From assembly GCA_902495545.1 (NCBI GenBank), contig CABUXM010000008.1, positions 1-47,501 of the forward strand: a DNA stretch of 47,501 nucleotides, in the 5' to 3' direction. Below are positions 15,638 to 25,704 of this stretch, piece by piece. The DNA is from an uncultured Collinsella sp. (GTDB taxonomy: Bacteria; Actinomycetota; Coriobacteriia; Coriobacteriales; Coriobacteriaceae). The notes beneath the pieces were generated by a model. That model saw nothing but the letters and a program-made list of their open reading frames with translations, had not been told where the DNA came from and did no database searches. The position numbers and the translations under genes are program-made. How positions within the stretch are numbered: position 1 is the first letter of the stretch; every line of letters starts with the position of its first letter.

Positions 15638-18600
15638 ATGCAGGCAGATTCCGCTCAGCAGCAGGGCCTTTATCGCCCCGAATTCGACCACGATGCATGT
15701 GGCATCGGCGCGCTTGCCGATATCAACGGCGAGCGCCATCACCAGATCCTGGACGATGCGCTGTCCATTCTGGTTAACTTGGAGCACCGCGGCGGCACGG
15801 GACTCGAGAAGAACACCGGCGACGGCGCCGGCATCCTGTTCCAGGTTCCGCATCACTTTTTTCGAAAAGAGGCCCAAAAGTGCGGCCAGATTCTGCCGGC
15901 AGAGGGCGACTATGGCGTGGCCATGCTGTTCTTCCCGCAGGACGACAAGGGCGTAGAGGATGCCCGCCGCGTGTTTGAGGAGGGTTGCGCCGAGGCCGGC
16001 GTGCCGCTGCTCTTTTGGCGTGAGGTGCCGGTCAATCCGCACGACCTGGGTGAGACGGCGCGTGCCTGCATGCCCACTATCCTGCAGGCCTTCCTGGGCC
16101 GTCCGGACGACACGCCGGCGGGTGACGCCTTCGAGCGTCGCCTGTACGTGTGCCGCCGCACCATCGAGAAGAAGGCCGACGCCGAGTTTGCCCTGCGAGA
16201 CAAGATCTTCTACGTGTGCTCCATGAGCTCGCGCACCATCGTGTACAAGGGCATGCTGGTCGCCACACAGATGCGCCGCTTCTTCATAGACCTCAACGAC
16301 GCCGCCGTCAAGACGGCGGTGGCGCTCGTCCACTCGCGCTACTCCACCAACACCACGCCCAGTTGGGAGCGCGCGCATCCCAACCGCTTTATCATCCACA
16401 ACGGCGAGATCAACACCCTCAAGGGCAACGTCAACTGGATTCGCGCCCGCGAACCCAACCTGTACAGCCCCGTGTTACAGCACGATCTTGAGCGCGTGAT
16501 GCCCATCATCAACCGCGAGGGTTCCGACTCGGCGATTTTGGACAACGTGCTCGAGTTTTTGGTCATGAACGGCCGTCCGCTTACGCGCGCTGCGTCCATG
16601 CTGCTGCCTGAGCCGTGGGACCACAACGATAGTCTGAGCGAGGAGCGCCGCGCCTACGACGCCTACCAGTCCATGCTCATGGAGCCGTGGGACGGTCCGG
16701 CGGCCATCGCCTTTACCGATGGCCGTACCCTGGGCGCCGCCCTCGACCGTAACGGCCTGCGTCCCGCCCGCTATTATGTGACGCGCGACGGTCGCTTTAT
16801 GCTGGCGAGCGAGGTGGGCACCATCGAGGTGAGCCCCGAGAACATTCTGACGAGCGGCTGTCTGGGGCCGGGCCAGATGCTCGAGGTCGATTTTGCCCGC
16901 GGGCGCGCCATCTACAACGACGAGCTGCGCGCCCGTTATGCCAAGGAAAAGCCCTACCGTGATTGGATTGCCGAGGAGACGCTGACCGTTGACGCGCTCG
17001 ATGAGCCCGTTGCGGCAACGCCCGCCGAGGACGCCGAGGTACCTGCCACCGTGCGTATGGCCAAACTCGGTTACCACTGGGATGACATTGACGAGGTCGT
17101 GCGTCCCATGGCCCAGCAGGGCAAGGCGCCGCTCGCCTCGATGGGCATCGATGCGCCGCTGGCCTGCCTGTCCAAGAAGACGCGTTCGTTCTTTGACTAC
17201 TTCTATCAGTTGTTCGCTCAGGTCACAAACCCGCCCATCGACGCCCTACGCGAGCATATGGTCACCTCGACCACACTCTACCTGGGCAACCACGGCAACC
17301 TGCTCGAGGATTCCCGCACGGCCTGCCAGCTGGTGCGCTTGGAGCGCCCGTTGCTGAGCGAGGAGGAGTTCGACCGCATCTGCGCCATCGACCGCGTGGG
17401 CTTTAAGACCCGCCGGTTCCGTGCCGTGTACCGCCGCGACGCGGGTGAGGGCGCGCTGCAGGCTGCGCTCAAGCAGCTTGCCGAAGACGTCGAGGCTGCG
17501 GTTCGCGATGGCGTGAACATCGTGGTGCTGAGCGACCGTGCCGCTGCGGGCGAGGTGCCCGTGCCGTCGCTGCTCGCCGTGGGCTGCGTGCACAACCACC
17601 TGATCCGCGCCGGCGTGCGTACCTTTGCCGACATCGTGGTGGAGTGTGGCGACGCCGTGTCTCCGCATGACTTTGCGGCGCTAGTGGGCTACTCCGCGAG
17701 CGGCATCTATCCGTACAACGCGCATGCGTGCATCCGCAATCTGGCGGCACGCGGTGACCTGGACGTGACGGCCGAGCAGGGCATCGCCAATTACAACAAG
17801 GCCGCGACGGCGGGCATCGTCTCCATCATGTCCAAGATGGGCATCTCCACGGTGCAGAGCTACCACTCCGCGCAGATCTTCGAGGCCGTTGGCTTTACGC
17901 CGGAGTTCGTCAACGCGTACTTCGCCGGCACGGTGAGCCGTGTGGGCGGTATGGGTGTCGAGGACGTCGAACGCGAGCAAAATGAGCGCTATGACGCCGC
18001 TCTCGCTATCCTTAAGAGCCCGGCTCCCGATCAGCTGCCCACGTTGGGCCTGACCAAGTGGCGCCCGCTCGGCGGCGAGGATCACCTCATCGATCCGCAG
18101 ACTGTCTACTTGCTGCAGACCGCCTGCCGTGAGGACAGCTACGACACCTTTAAGGAGTATAGCGCCCGCCTGCACCGCACCGGCCGTGCCGTGCGCCTGC
18201 GCGACCTGCTGGACTTTGATGCCAGCGGCCGCACTCCGGTGGCACTCGACGAGGTCGAGCCCGCGCTCAACATCGTCCGCCGCTTTAACACCGGCGCCAT
18301 GTCGTACGGCTCCATCAGCAAGGAAGCACACGAGTGCATGGCCATCGCCATGAACCGCCTGCATGGCCGTTCCAACTCCGGCGAGGGCGGCGAGGATCCG
18401 CGCCGCGAGACCCCGCTGGCTAACGGTGACTCCAAGAACTCCGCGATCAAGCAGGTGGCAAGTGCGCGCTTTGGCGTGACGAGCCGCTACCTGTGCAGCG
18501 CCTTCGAGATTCAAATCAAGATGGCCCAGGGCGCCAAGCCCGGCGAGGGCGGTCACCTGCCCGGCAAGAAGGTCTACCCCTGGATTGCCGAGGTCCGTCA

Positions 18601-20335
18601 GTCCACGCCCGGCATTGGCCTGATTTCGCCTCCGCCGCACCACGACATCTACTCCATCGAGGACCTGGCAGAGCTTATCTTTGATCTTAAGAACGCCAAC
18701 CCCGGCGCACGCGTGTCGGTCAAGCTGGTCAGCGAGGCCGGCGTCGGCACCATCGCCACCGGCGTGGCCAAGGGCGCTGCCGACAAGATCTTGATCAGCG
18801 GCCACAATGGCGGCTCGGGTGCCGCTGCGCGCGACTCTATCTGGCACGCGGGTCTGCCGCTGGAGCTCGGTCTTGCCGAGGCCCAGCAGACGCTACTGCA
18901 AAACGGCCTGCGCTCGCGCGTGGTGCTCGAGGCCGATGGCAAGCTCATGGACGGCACCGATGTTGCCGTCGCCTGCCTGCTGGGCGCCGAGGAGTTTGGC
19001 TTTGCGACCATGCCGCTCATCTCTATGGGCTGCCTCATGCAGCGCGACTGCCAGCAGGATACCTGCCCGGCCGGCATCGCTACGCAAAACTGCCGCCTGC
19101 GTCGTGGCTTCCGCGGCAAGCCCGAGCACGTCGAGCGCTTTATGCTCTTTGTTGCCGAGCAGTTGCGCGAGGTCATGGCGAGCCTGGGCTTCCGCACGGT
19201 CGACGAGATGGTCGGCCATCCCGAGTGCCTGCGCCAGATCGAGGTCCCGGGCAACCGCAAGGCTAACCTGCTGGATCTGTCGCCCGTGCTGGCGAGCGCG
19301 ACCTGTGAGTTTGGTGCCCACATCCCGGGTGCCGACGGCCGTCACTTCCTGCCCCAGATGGCTGCGGACAGCGAGCTCGACAAGACGCTCGACTCCACGT
19401 TGTTTGTGCCCTATACGGCCGATGCCCGTGCGCACCTGCGTCCGATTCGCTTCCGCGCCGACATCGCCAACGTCAACCGCTGCGTGGGCACCATTTTGGG
19501 CAACGCGGTGACCAAGGCGCATCCCGAGGGCCTGCCCGCCGGCTCCATTACCATCGATTGCGATGGTTCAGCCGGTCAGAGCTTTGGCGCGTTCCTTCCG
19601 CGTGGCATTACGCTCAACGTGTGCGGCGACGCCAACGACTACTTTGGCAAGGGCCTTTCGGGCGGCGAGGTGTCGGTGCGCCCCAACCCGCATGCGACCT
19701 ATAAGTTCGACGAGAACATCATTGTGGGCAACGTTGCGTTCTTTGGCGCCACGAGCGGCCGCGGCTTCATTAACGGCCTGGCCGGCCAGCGCTTTGGCGT
19801 ACGCAACTCCGGTGCCACCGTGGTGGTCGAGGGCTGCGGCAACCATGGCTGCGAGTACATGACGGGCGGTCTGGCGCTCATCCTGGGCGAGGTCGGGCAG
19901 AACTTCGCCGCCGGTATGACGGGTGGCGTGGCTTATGTCTTTGACCAATACGGCACGCTCGATGCCCGTGTGAACCACGAGAGCGTTGAGCTTAAAGCCC
20001 CGACGGCCGGCGAGCTGGCGCAGATTCGCGAGCTCATCCAGGAGCACGTGGACGTGACGCAGAGCCCGCGCGGCATTAAGCTGCTCTACAGCTTTGAGAC
20101 GATGAGCAAACACTTTGTGAAGGTCATTCCGACCGAGTACGAGCGCGTGCTGGCGATTGTCGCCGCCGCCGAGGCCGTCGGCAAGACGCATGCGCAGGCC
20201 GAGGAGCTGGCGTTTGACATTGTGACCGGTCGCGCGAGTGACGCGGATGTTGCTCGCTTCGATGTTGCGGGCGGTGCTGCGGGTGCTGCGTCCGTGGCTG
20301 CCAGCTCTGTTGCTTCGACCAAGAAGGAGGCGTAA
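15638..20335 (+). CDS. gltB: Glutamate synthase, large (alpha) subunit
   Basis: Makes glutamate from glutamine and 2-oxoglutarate. The 1565-residue protein has, in order, the class II glutamine amidotransferase domain with nucleophile Cys21 (DHDACGIGALAD) after a 20-residue propeptide-like leader. A central domain follows, then the FMN-binding synthase barrel (around 850-1230; GGSGAARDSIWH-type segment) with the 3Fe-4S ligands CLMQRDCQQDTCPAGIATQ, and the C-terminal beta-helix (GXXG repeats, about 1280-1500). It is slightly longer than the usual 1500 or so because of a Ala/Ser-rich tail. A GGGGAGG site precedes the ATG. gltD follows after five bases. Confidence 0.97.
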   Translation: MQADSAQQQGLYRPEFDHDACGIGALADINGERHHQILDDALSILVNLEHRGGTGLEKNTGDGAGILFQVPHHFFRKEAQKCGQILPAEGDYGVAMLFFPQDDKGVEDARRVFEEGCAEAGVPLLFWREVPVNPHDLGETARACMPTILQAFLGRPDDTPAGDAFERRLYVCRRTIEKKADAEFALRDKIFYVCSMSSRTIVYKGMLVATQMRRFFIDLNDAAVKTAVALVHSRYSTNTTPSWERAHPNRFIIHNGEINTLKGNVNWIRAREPNLYSPVLQHDLERVMPIINREGSDSAILDNVLEFLVMNGRPLTRAASMLLPEPWDHNDSLSEERRAYDAYQSMLMEPWDGPAAIAFTDGRTLGAALDRNGLRPARYYVTRDGRFMLASEVGTIEVSPENILTSGCLGPGQMLEVDFARGRAIYNDELRARYAKEKPYRDWIAEETLTVDALDEPVAATPAEDAEVPATVRMAKLGYHWDDIDEVVRPMAQQGKAPLASMGIDAPLACLSKKTRSFFDYFYQLFAQVTNPPIDALREHMVTSTTLYLGNHGNLLEDSRTACQLVRLERPLLSEEEFDRICAIDRVGFKTRRFRAVYRRDAGEGALQAALKQLAEDVEAAVRDGVNIVVLSDRAAAGEVPVPSLLAVGCVHNHLIRAGVRTFADIVVECGDAVSPHDFAALVGYSASGIYPYNAHACIRNLAARGDLDVTAEQGIANYNKAATAGIVSIMSKMGISTVQSYHSAQIFEAVGFTPEFVNAYFAGTVSRVGGMGVEDVEREQNERYDAALAILKSPAPDQLPTLGLTKWRPLGGEDHLIDPQTVYLLQTACREDSYDTFKEYSARLHRTGRAVRLRDLLDFDASGRTPVALDEVEPALNIVRRFNTGAMSYGSISKEAHECMAIAMNRLHGRSNSGEGGEDPRRETPLANGDSKNSAIKQVASARFGVTSRYLCSAFEIQIKMAQGAKPGEGGHLPGKKVYPWIAEVRQSTPGIGLISPPPHHDIYSIEDLAELIFDLKNANPGARVSVKLVSEAGVGTIATGVAKGAADKILISGHNGGSGAAARDSIWHAGLPLELGLAEAQQTLLQNGLRSRVVLEADGKLMDGTDVAVACLLGAEEFGFATMPLISMGCLMQRDCQQDTCPAGIATQNCRLRRGFRGKPEHVERFMLFVAEQLREVMASLGFRTVDEMVGHPECLRQIEVPGNRKANLLDLSPVLASATCEFGAHIPGADGRHFLPQMAADSELDKTLDSTLFVPYTADARAHLRPIRFRADIANVNRCVGTILGNAVTKAHPEGLPAGSITIDCDGSAGQSFGAFLPRGITLNVCGDANDYFGKGLSGGEVSVRPNPHATYKFDENIIVGNVAFFGATSGRGFINGLAGQRFGVRNSGATVVVEGCGNHGCEYMTGGLALILGEVGQNFAAGMTGGVAYVFDQYGTLDARVNHESVELKAPTAGELAQIRELIQEHVDVTQSPRGIKLLYSFETMSKHFVKVIPTEYERVLAIVAAAEAVGKTHAQAEELAFDIVTGRASDADVARFDVAGGAAGAASVAASSVASTKKEA

Positions 20336-20340
20336 GTGCC

Positions 20341-21822
<1,482 letters not shown>

Positions 21823-21839
21823 AGTAGTCATTTAAGAAC

Positions 21840-21880
21840 GTCCCCAATGACTAGTCATTTTTTGTCTAGTCGTTGGGGAC
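21840..21880 (+). terminator. Probable terminator or palindrome after gltD
   Basis: 15-base arms GTCCCCAATGACTAG / CTAGTCGTTGGGGAC with one G-T pair. The T-rich stretch is in the loop rather than after the stem, so it may be a dispersed GGGGAC-type palindrome rather than a classical terminator. Confidence 0.6.
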
Positions 21881-22140
21881 ACTCTTTGCGAGCGATTTGC
21901 TCGTTTGCCGACGTGGGGGTGTTCGTTCGTCGACTTTTTGGGCTGCGGTGCTCTGTTGTTTCTGTGGCGGCTGTGGACGCTTGGCTCGAAAAGGCGGGTT
22001 GGCTGTCTATGCCTACCTGCGGCTTTGTTCCAGTGCGCGTATTCGGTCAAGCATTCCGTCAAGTGTTTGGTCAGCATCTGGTTTGCAGCCGGAGGCCTAT
22101 TTTGCCCGCGCTGGTCGTGGCTGCCCACCCTCCTCGTAAG
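21881..22140. other. Intergenic stretch without a supported gene
   Basis: Open frames exist on both strands but none has a recognisable product, a good ribosome site or consistent codon use. A short minus-strand stretch near 22020-22090 reads like a decayed coding fragment in one frame, but stop codons interrupt it. Confidence 0.5.
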
Positions 22141-22166
22141 CTCAAACTGAGGTCCATCAGTTTGAG
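22141..22166 (+). promoter_or_regulatory. Hairpin touching the ribosome site of the next gene
   Basis: Perfect arms CTCAAACTGA / TCAGTTTGAG with a six-base loop. The 3' arm runs directly into GGAGG (22166-22170), six bases before the ATG at 22176. In RNA it could limit ribosome access; in DNA it could be an operator. Confidence 0.6.
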
Positions 22167-22175
22167 GAGGATGCC

Positions 22176-22883
22176 ATGACTGACCACGTTTTAGACCGGG
22201 CGCAGCTAGCCGAAGCCGTCGGCAACGATATTGCCGACATGGCCCATTTTTGGATGCTGCGGAAGTTCCAGTTCTTGGAGCCGGCGCGCGAGCAGTTCGA
22301 GATCATTGTCGATCCGTGGCTGAGCTATTGTGCCGAGCCTTCGCAAAACGAAATCATGGCTTATAACATGGCATTTACCGATTGGCTGCTCTTTGAGCGC
22401 CCCTATCGCCATGGTGCGACGCTGCTTGAACTGTATGTTGACGAGCCCCCGGCTTCGCTTTCGCCTGTTTCTCTCGAGCGGCTCGGGCAGATTCGCGACA
22501 CACAGTATTTCTCGCGCTTTGGCATTTTGGACAAGGATCCCGCGACTGGCATGGTTGCGCTGAAGGATACGCGCACCGACCGTCGCTTTGATGTCTACGA
22601 CCCGCATATCGTGCAAAAGGAGCATTGGAGCGACGGCGCGATTGCGGTGCGCCTCGCCTGCGTCGACGATGTCTGGCTGACGGCGGGACAGCTCTATCTG
22701 TATGACGTTGCACGCCTGTGCGACACGGCGGTCGATGGGCCGGGTGCGGTGCATCCAGAGGATTTGGAAGATGGTTTTGACACCTCGCGCATCAGCTTCT
22801 ACCTGCGTCTGGTCCGCGACATCATGGGCGCCCAGGGGCGCTACGTGAAGTCGCTCAACATCTACGAGCAGGAATGGGAGTAG
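22176..22883 (+). CDS. Protein of unknown function
   Basis: A 235-residue soluble acidic protein that I do not recognise. There is no signal peptide or membrane segment. It has many aromatic and acidic residues, for example AHFWMLRKFQF, AYNMAFTDWLLFERPY and a C-terminal SFYLRLVRDIMGAQGRYVKS. The middle part (about 75-180) is predicted by eye to be mostly beta with short helices. AGGAGG lies six bases before the ATG, with a perfect hairpin just upstream. Codon use fits the neighbours, so it is a real gene. A 59-bp palindrome follows 23 bases after the stop. It is monocistronic as far as can be seen. Confidence 0.8.
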   Translation: MTDHVLDRAQLAEAVGNDIADMAHFWMLRKFQFLEPAREQFEIIVDPWLSYCAEPSQNEIMAYNMAFTDWLLFERPYRHGATLLELYVDEPPASLSPVSLERLGQIRDTQYFSRFGILDKDPATGMVALKDTRTDRRFDVYDPHIVQKEHWSDGAIAVRLACVDDVWLTAGQLYLYDVARLCDTAVDGPGAVHPEDLEDGFDTSRISFYLRLVRDIMGAQGRYVKSLNIYEQEWE

Positions 22884-22906
22884 GGGACGTTGGACCGACG
22901 GCCTAA

Positions 22907-22965
22907 TGTCTCGATTTGAAACGTGCTGGGGTGGTTTTGCTCCGTAACTGTTACAGATTGAGATG
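22907..22965. repeat. 59-bp palindrome, single copy
   Basis: Left arm TGTCTCGATTTGAAACG, 25-base centre with TTTT core, right arm TGTTACAGATTGAGATG. The left arm has drifted; the right arm is intact. Lies between two genes on the plus strand. Confidence 0.85.
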
Positions 22966-23112
22966 TTTGTCTGGCGCCTTGCCTGTGGAGTTGCTCGGCT
23001 CCATCTGTTTGCATGTCGTCTTCCCTCCGTTAGCCGATATGTCCGTAGCTACCCTGTTGGACTAGGTGATAATGGACAGATGTACAAGTTAATCGTGAGG
23101 GAGGAGCTCGAT

Positions 23113-24483
23113 ATGGCGTCTGCCGATCGTTCCACGTTGTTTATCAATGCGACCGTTCTGGATGGCTCGGAGCATATGGAGCCGCAGCCCGATATGGCCG
23201 TGGCCGTTGAGCGCGGTGTCATCACGTGGATGGGGCCGAGTGCTGTGGCGCAGGCTCCGGCGGGTGCCGAGGTTATCGACCTGGCAGGTGCGTATCTCAT
23301 GCCCGGTCTCATCAATATGCACGTGCACTTGTGTGGCTCGGGCAAGCCTGTCTCGGCCGGCAATGCGGGAGCGCTGATGAAGAAACTCGATAATCCCGTG
23401 GGCCGTGCCATCGTCCGCCGCATCCTCAAGGGCAGTGCCCAGCAGCAGCTGGCAAGCGGCGTGACCACGGTGCGCGGCGCGGGCGACCCGCTGTTTGCCG
23501 ATCTTGCCGTGCGCGATGCTATCGATGCCGGCAAGTATCAAGGTCCTCGCCTGGTGGCGCCGGGAACGGGCGTTACGGTGCCGGGCGGCCATGGTGCTGG
23601 CTTGTTCGCCCAGGTGGCTAACAGTCCCGCCGAGGCAGCCGAACAGGTGCGCGACCTATATGCGCGCGGTGCCGACGTCATCAAGCTGTTCGTAACGGGC
23701 GGTGTGTTCGACGCGACCGAGGTGGGCGAGCCGGGCGTGCTGCGTATGCCGGTGGAGGTTGCCGCGGCGGCGTGCAAGGCTGCGCACGAGGTGGGGCTGC
23801 CGGTCATGGCTCATGTCGAGAGCACCGAGGGCGTGAAGGCCGCGCTTGAGGCCGGCGTCGATACGATCGAGCACGGTGCCCCGATGACGCCCGAGATCCT
23901 GGAGCTGTACCGCGGCGCCGCGGGCACGCAGCTCGAGGGGCGTGCTCCGAGTGTGACCTGCACTATCAGCCCGGCACTGCCGTTTGTGTTGCTCGACCCG
24001 GAAAAGACTCATTCGACCGATACGCAAAAGAAGAACGGCGACATCGTGTGCTCGGGTATTATCGAGAGTGCTCGTGCGGCGCTGGATGCCGGCGTTAAGG
24101 TGGGCCTTGGCACAGATTCGAGCTGCCCGTTCGTGACGCAGTACGACATGTGGCGTGAGGTGGCCTATTTTGCCAAGTATGTCGGCATGAGCAACGCCTT
24201 CGCGCTGCATACGGCTACGCAAGTCAACGCCGAGCTGCTGGGGCTGGGCGGCGAGACTGGCACGATCGAGTGCGGCAAGGCCGCCGATATCCTGGTGACG
24301 CGCAAGAACCCGCTCGATGACCTGTGCGCACTGCGTGAGCCGACGCACGTGATGTGTCGCGGTGATCTGGTGCGCAAGCTCAAGGTGAAGCGTATTCCCG
24401 AGGTGGACGCCGAGCTCGACGCGATTATGGCCATGCCTGCCGAAGCGCTGGCTGAGGAGCTGGCTCGCGACGGCGTGGCGTAG
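23113..24483 (+). CDS. Metal-dependent amidohydrolase
   Basis: Amidohydrolase-superfamily enzyme of 456 residues, resembling the Xaa-Pro dipeptidase/imidazolonepropionase-like group. After an N-terminal beta-sandwich (FINATVLDGSEHMEPQPDMA) come the metal ligands HVH (MHVHLCGSG, about residue 75) and the probable carbamylated or bridging lysine in DVIKLFVTGG (about 195). HVE in MAHVESTEG, IEHG in DTIEHGAP and Asp in GLGTDSSCPF complete the site. The last part, GGETGTIECGKAADILV, closes the sandwich. The substrate cannot be read from sequence. Start is ATG at 23113 with GGGAGGAG before it; the ATG at 23080 is rejected. A terminator follows. Confidence 0.88.
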   Translation: MASADRSTLFINATVLDGSEHMEPQPDMAVAVERGVITWMGPSAVAQAPAGAEVIDLAGAYLMPGLINMHVHLCGSGKPVSAGNAGALMKKLDNPVGRAIVRRILKGSAQQQLASGVTTVRGAGDPLFADLAVRDAIDAGKYQGPRLVAPGTGVTVPGGHGAGLFAQVANSPAEAAEQVRDLYARGADVIKLFVTGGVFDATEVGEPGVLRMPVEVAAAACKAAHEVGLPVMAHVESTEGVKAALEAGVDTIEHGAPMTPEILELYRGAAGTQLEGRAPSVTCTISPALPFVLLDPEKTHSTDTQKKNGDIVCSGIIESARAALDAGVKVGLGTDSSCPFVTQYDMWREVAYFAKYVGMSNAFALHTATQVNAELLGLGGETGTIECGKAADILVTRKNPLDDLCALREPTHVMCRGDLVRKLKVKRIPEVDAELDAIMAMPAEALAEELARDGVA

Positions 24484-24516
24484 ATGAGACAAAGGGACAG
24501 CTCCGTTGCCGCATAC

Positions 24517-24557
24517 AAAAAGCCGAGGTCTCAACACGAGGCCTCGGCTTTTATTTT
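24517..24557. terminator. Bidirectional terminator between convergent genes
   Basis: AAAAGCCGAGG / CCTCGGCTTTT (24518-24528, 24542-24552). A and T tracts on both sides let it stop both the amidohydrolase and the convergent zinc-ribbon gene. Confidence 0.9.
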
Positions 24558-24574
24558 GTCCTATGGTGTAGCGG

Positions 24575-25048
24575 CTAGGAGCGCGTCTCCATCTTGGCGT
24601 GGCACTTGGGGCAGGTGACGCGGATCTTGCCCTTGCCCTTGGGAACAGAGAGTATCTGGCCGCAGTTGGGGCACTTGAGGTATGCCGTGGTCTTGCGACC
24701 CTTCCACATCTTCTTGGCCGTGCGCTTGGCACGCTCAAAGTCTTCCTTACTGGTGCCGGCTGCGCGTGAGGTGCTGGCCGCTGCAGCGCCGCCGCCCAAG
24801 CTGGCGACGAACTTGCCCAAGCCGGGAACATTGGCGGTCGCGGCGACAAAGGCCTCGTTCTCCTTGTGACGTGCATCGATATTTTTGGACAGGCCGCGCA
24901 GCACGCCAATCACGATTACGGCGATGGCAATCCAGCTGAGCCACTGGATGCGGGCTATCGATCCGATCATCGCGATGACGATGCCGGCAAAACCCATCAC
25001 GATGGTGAGCTCATCGGCGCCATTGCGGCCCTTCATAAAGTCATTCAT
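24575..25048 (-). CDS. Membrane protein with C-terminal zinc ribbon
   Basis: A 157-residue protein with two adjacent membrane helices near the N-terminus (about residues 14-32 and 35-53). A basic linker follows, then a C-terminal zinc ribbon whose four cysteines are CPNCG (126, 129) and CPKCH (146, 149). The ribbon would lie in the cytoplasm if the two helices form a hairpin. The function is unknown; similar small zinc-ribbon membrane proteins occur widely without assigned role. Start at 25048 has AAAGG eight bases upstream. It is downstream of csoR on the same strand, but 112 bases with a palindrome separate them, so it need not belong to the copper operon. Confidence 0.8.
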   Translation of the reverse strand: MNDFMKGRNGADELTIVMGFAGIVIAMIGSIARIQWLSWIAIAVIVIGVLRGLSKNIDARHKENEAFVAATANVPGLGKFVASLGGGAAAASTSRAAGTSKEDFERAKRTAKKMWKGRKTTAYLKCPNCGQILSVPKGKGKIRVTCPKCHAKMETRS

Positions 25049-25103
25049 GCAAATTGCCTTTCGTTCGATATGCTGCACGCCTTTATACCCGATTTAGAGC
25101 AAG

Positions 25104-25150
25104 GGGGACAGGTTAATCTGCACCAATGTGGTGCAAACGTACCTGTCCCC
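25104..25150. repeat. 47-bp palindrome (22-3-22), copy 1
   Basis: 22-base arms at 25104-25125 and 25129-25150 with 18 matches and a 3-base loop. The left arm starts GGGGACAGGTTAATCTG. The same layout and much of the sequence recur at 35786-35832. Lies between csoR and the zinc-ribbon gene. Confidence 0.85.
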
Positions 25151-25160
25151 AATGCCCCAA

Positions 25161-25433
25161 TTACTTGGAGAGTTTGTCGACGACGCGTTCGATTTCGGCG
25201 AGTTTGGCGGCTTTGAGGTCTTCGTCGCCCGATTCGATTGCCGAAGTCACGCAGCCCTCGATATGCGCCTTGAGCACGTCGGCGTTAATGCGCGCGAGGA
25301 GCGCCTGTGTGGCCATGAGCTGCGTGGAAATATCGACGCAATAGCGGTCCTCATCGACCATCCGCAAGATGCCGTCGATCTGGCCGCGTGCCGTCTTGAG
25401 CATGCGGGTCACCGATTTGTGGTCTGCCATCAT
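25161..25433 (-). CDS. csoR: CsoR-family copper-sensing repressor
   Basis: A 90-residue all-helical repressor of the CsoR/RcnR family that releases DNA on binding Cu(I). The copper ligand set Cys-His-Cys is intact: Cys32 (DRYCVDISTQL), His57 and Cys61 (AHIEGCV). The N-terminal helix RMLKTARGQIDGILRMV is typical. It is the third gene of the minus-strand unit copA-copZ-csoR, 38 bases after copZ. A palindromic C/G-tract operator lies in front of copA, so autoregulation of the whole unit is likely. Start is the first of two adjacent ATG codons. Confidence 0.92.
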   Translation of the reverse strand: MMADHKSVTRMLKTARGQIDGILRMVDEDRYCVDISTQLMATQALLARINADVLKAHIEGCVTSAIESGDEDLKAAKLAEIERVVDKLSK

Positions 25434-25471
25434 GGCGGGTCCTCGTTTCTGGTCGGGGTGCGCGTGGGTCG

Positions 25472-25693
25472 TTACGCGGCGGTTACGGACAGGGCGTGGA
25501 ACTTCTCGCCGGCGCCCTCGACGGCGGCAGCGAGTTGCTCAGCGGTCACGGTGTCGGCGCACTCCACCTGGACGGTCTGGGTCTCGTGATCGGCGTCGGC
25601 GTCGGTCACGCCGGCAACGTTGAGCAGTGCCGTCTCGACAGTAGCGTCGCAGTGGCCGCACATAAGGCCGGAAGTCTTGATTGTGTAACGCAT
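25472..25693 (-). CDS. copZ: Copper chaperone (HMA domain)
   Basis: A 73-residue heavy-metal-associated domain protein with the metal motif MCGHC (Cys12, Cys15). CopZ proteins carry Cu(I) in the cytoplasm to CopA. It lies 11 bases after copA and before csoR on the minus strand, so partner and role follow from context. The motif has Gly-His between the cysteines, as in several CopZ variants. Confidence 0.9.
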   Translation of the reverse strand: MRYTIKTSGLMCGHCDATVETALLNVAGVTDADADHETQTVQVECADTVTAEQLAAAVEGAGEKFHALSVTAA

Positions 25694-25704
25694 GGGTGTA
25701 CTCC

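Noticed and set aside
16475..16490. TGTTACAG inside gltB as another palindrome-family arm
   Set aside because: Only eight bases match, there is no partner arm, and it lies in conserved coding sequence.
21847..22179. 110-codon plus-strand open frame between gltD and the unknown gene
   Set aside because: It starts inside a palindrome loop, lacks a ribosome site and has atypical Cys/Trp/Arg composition.
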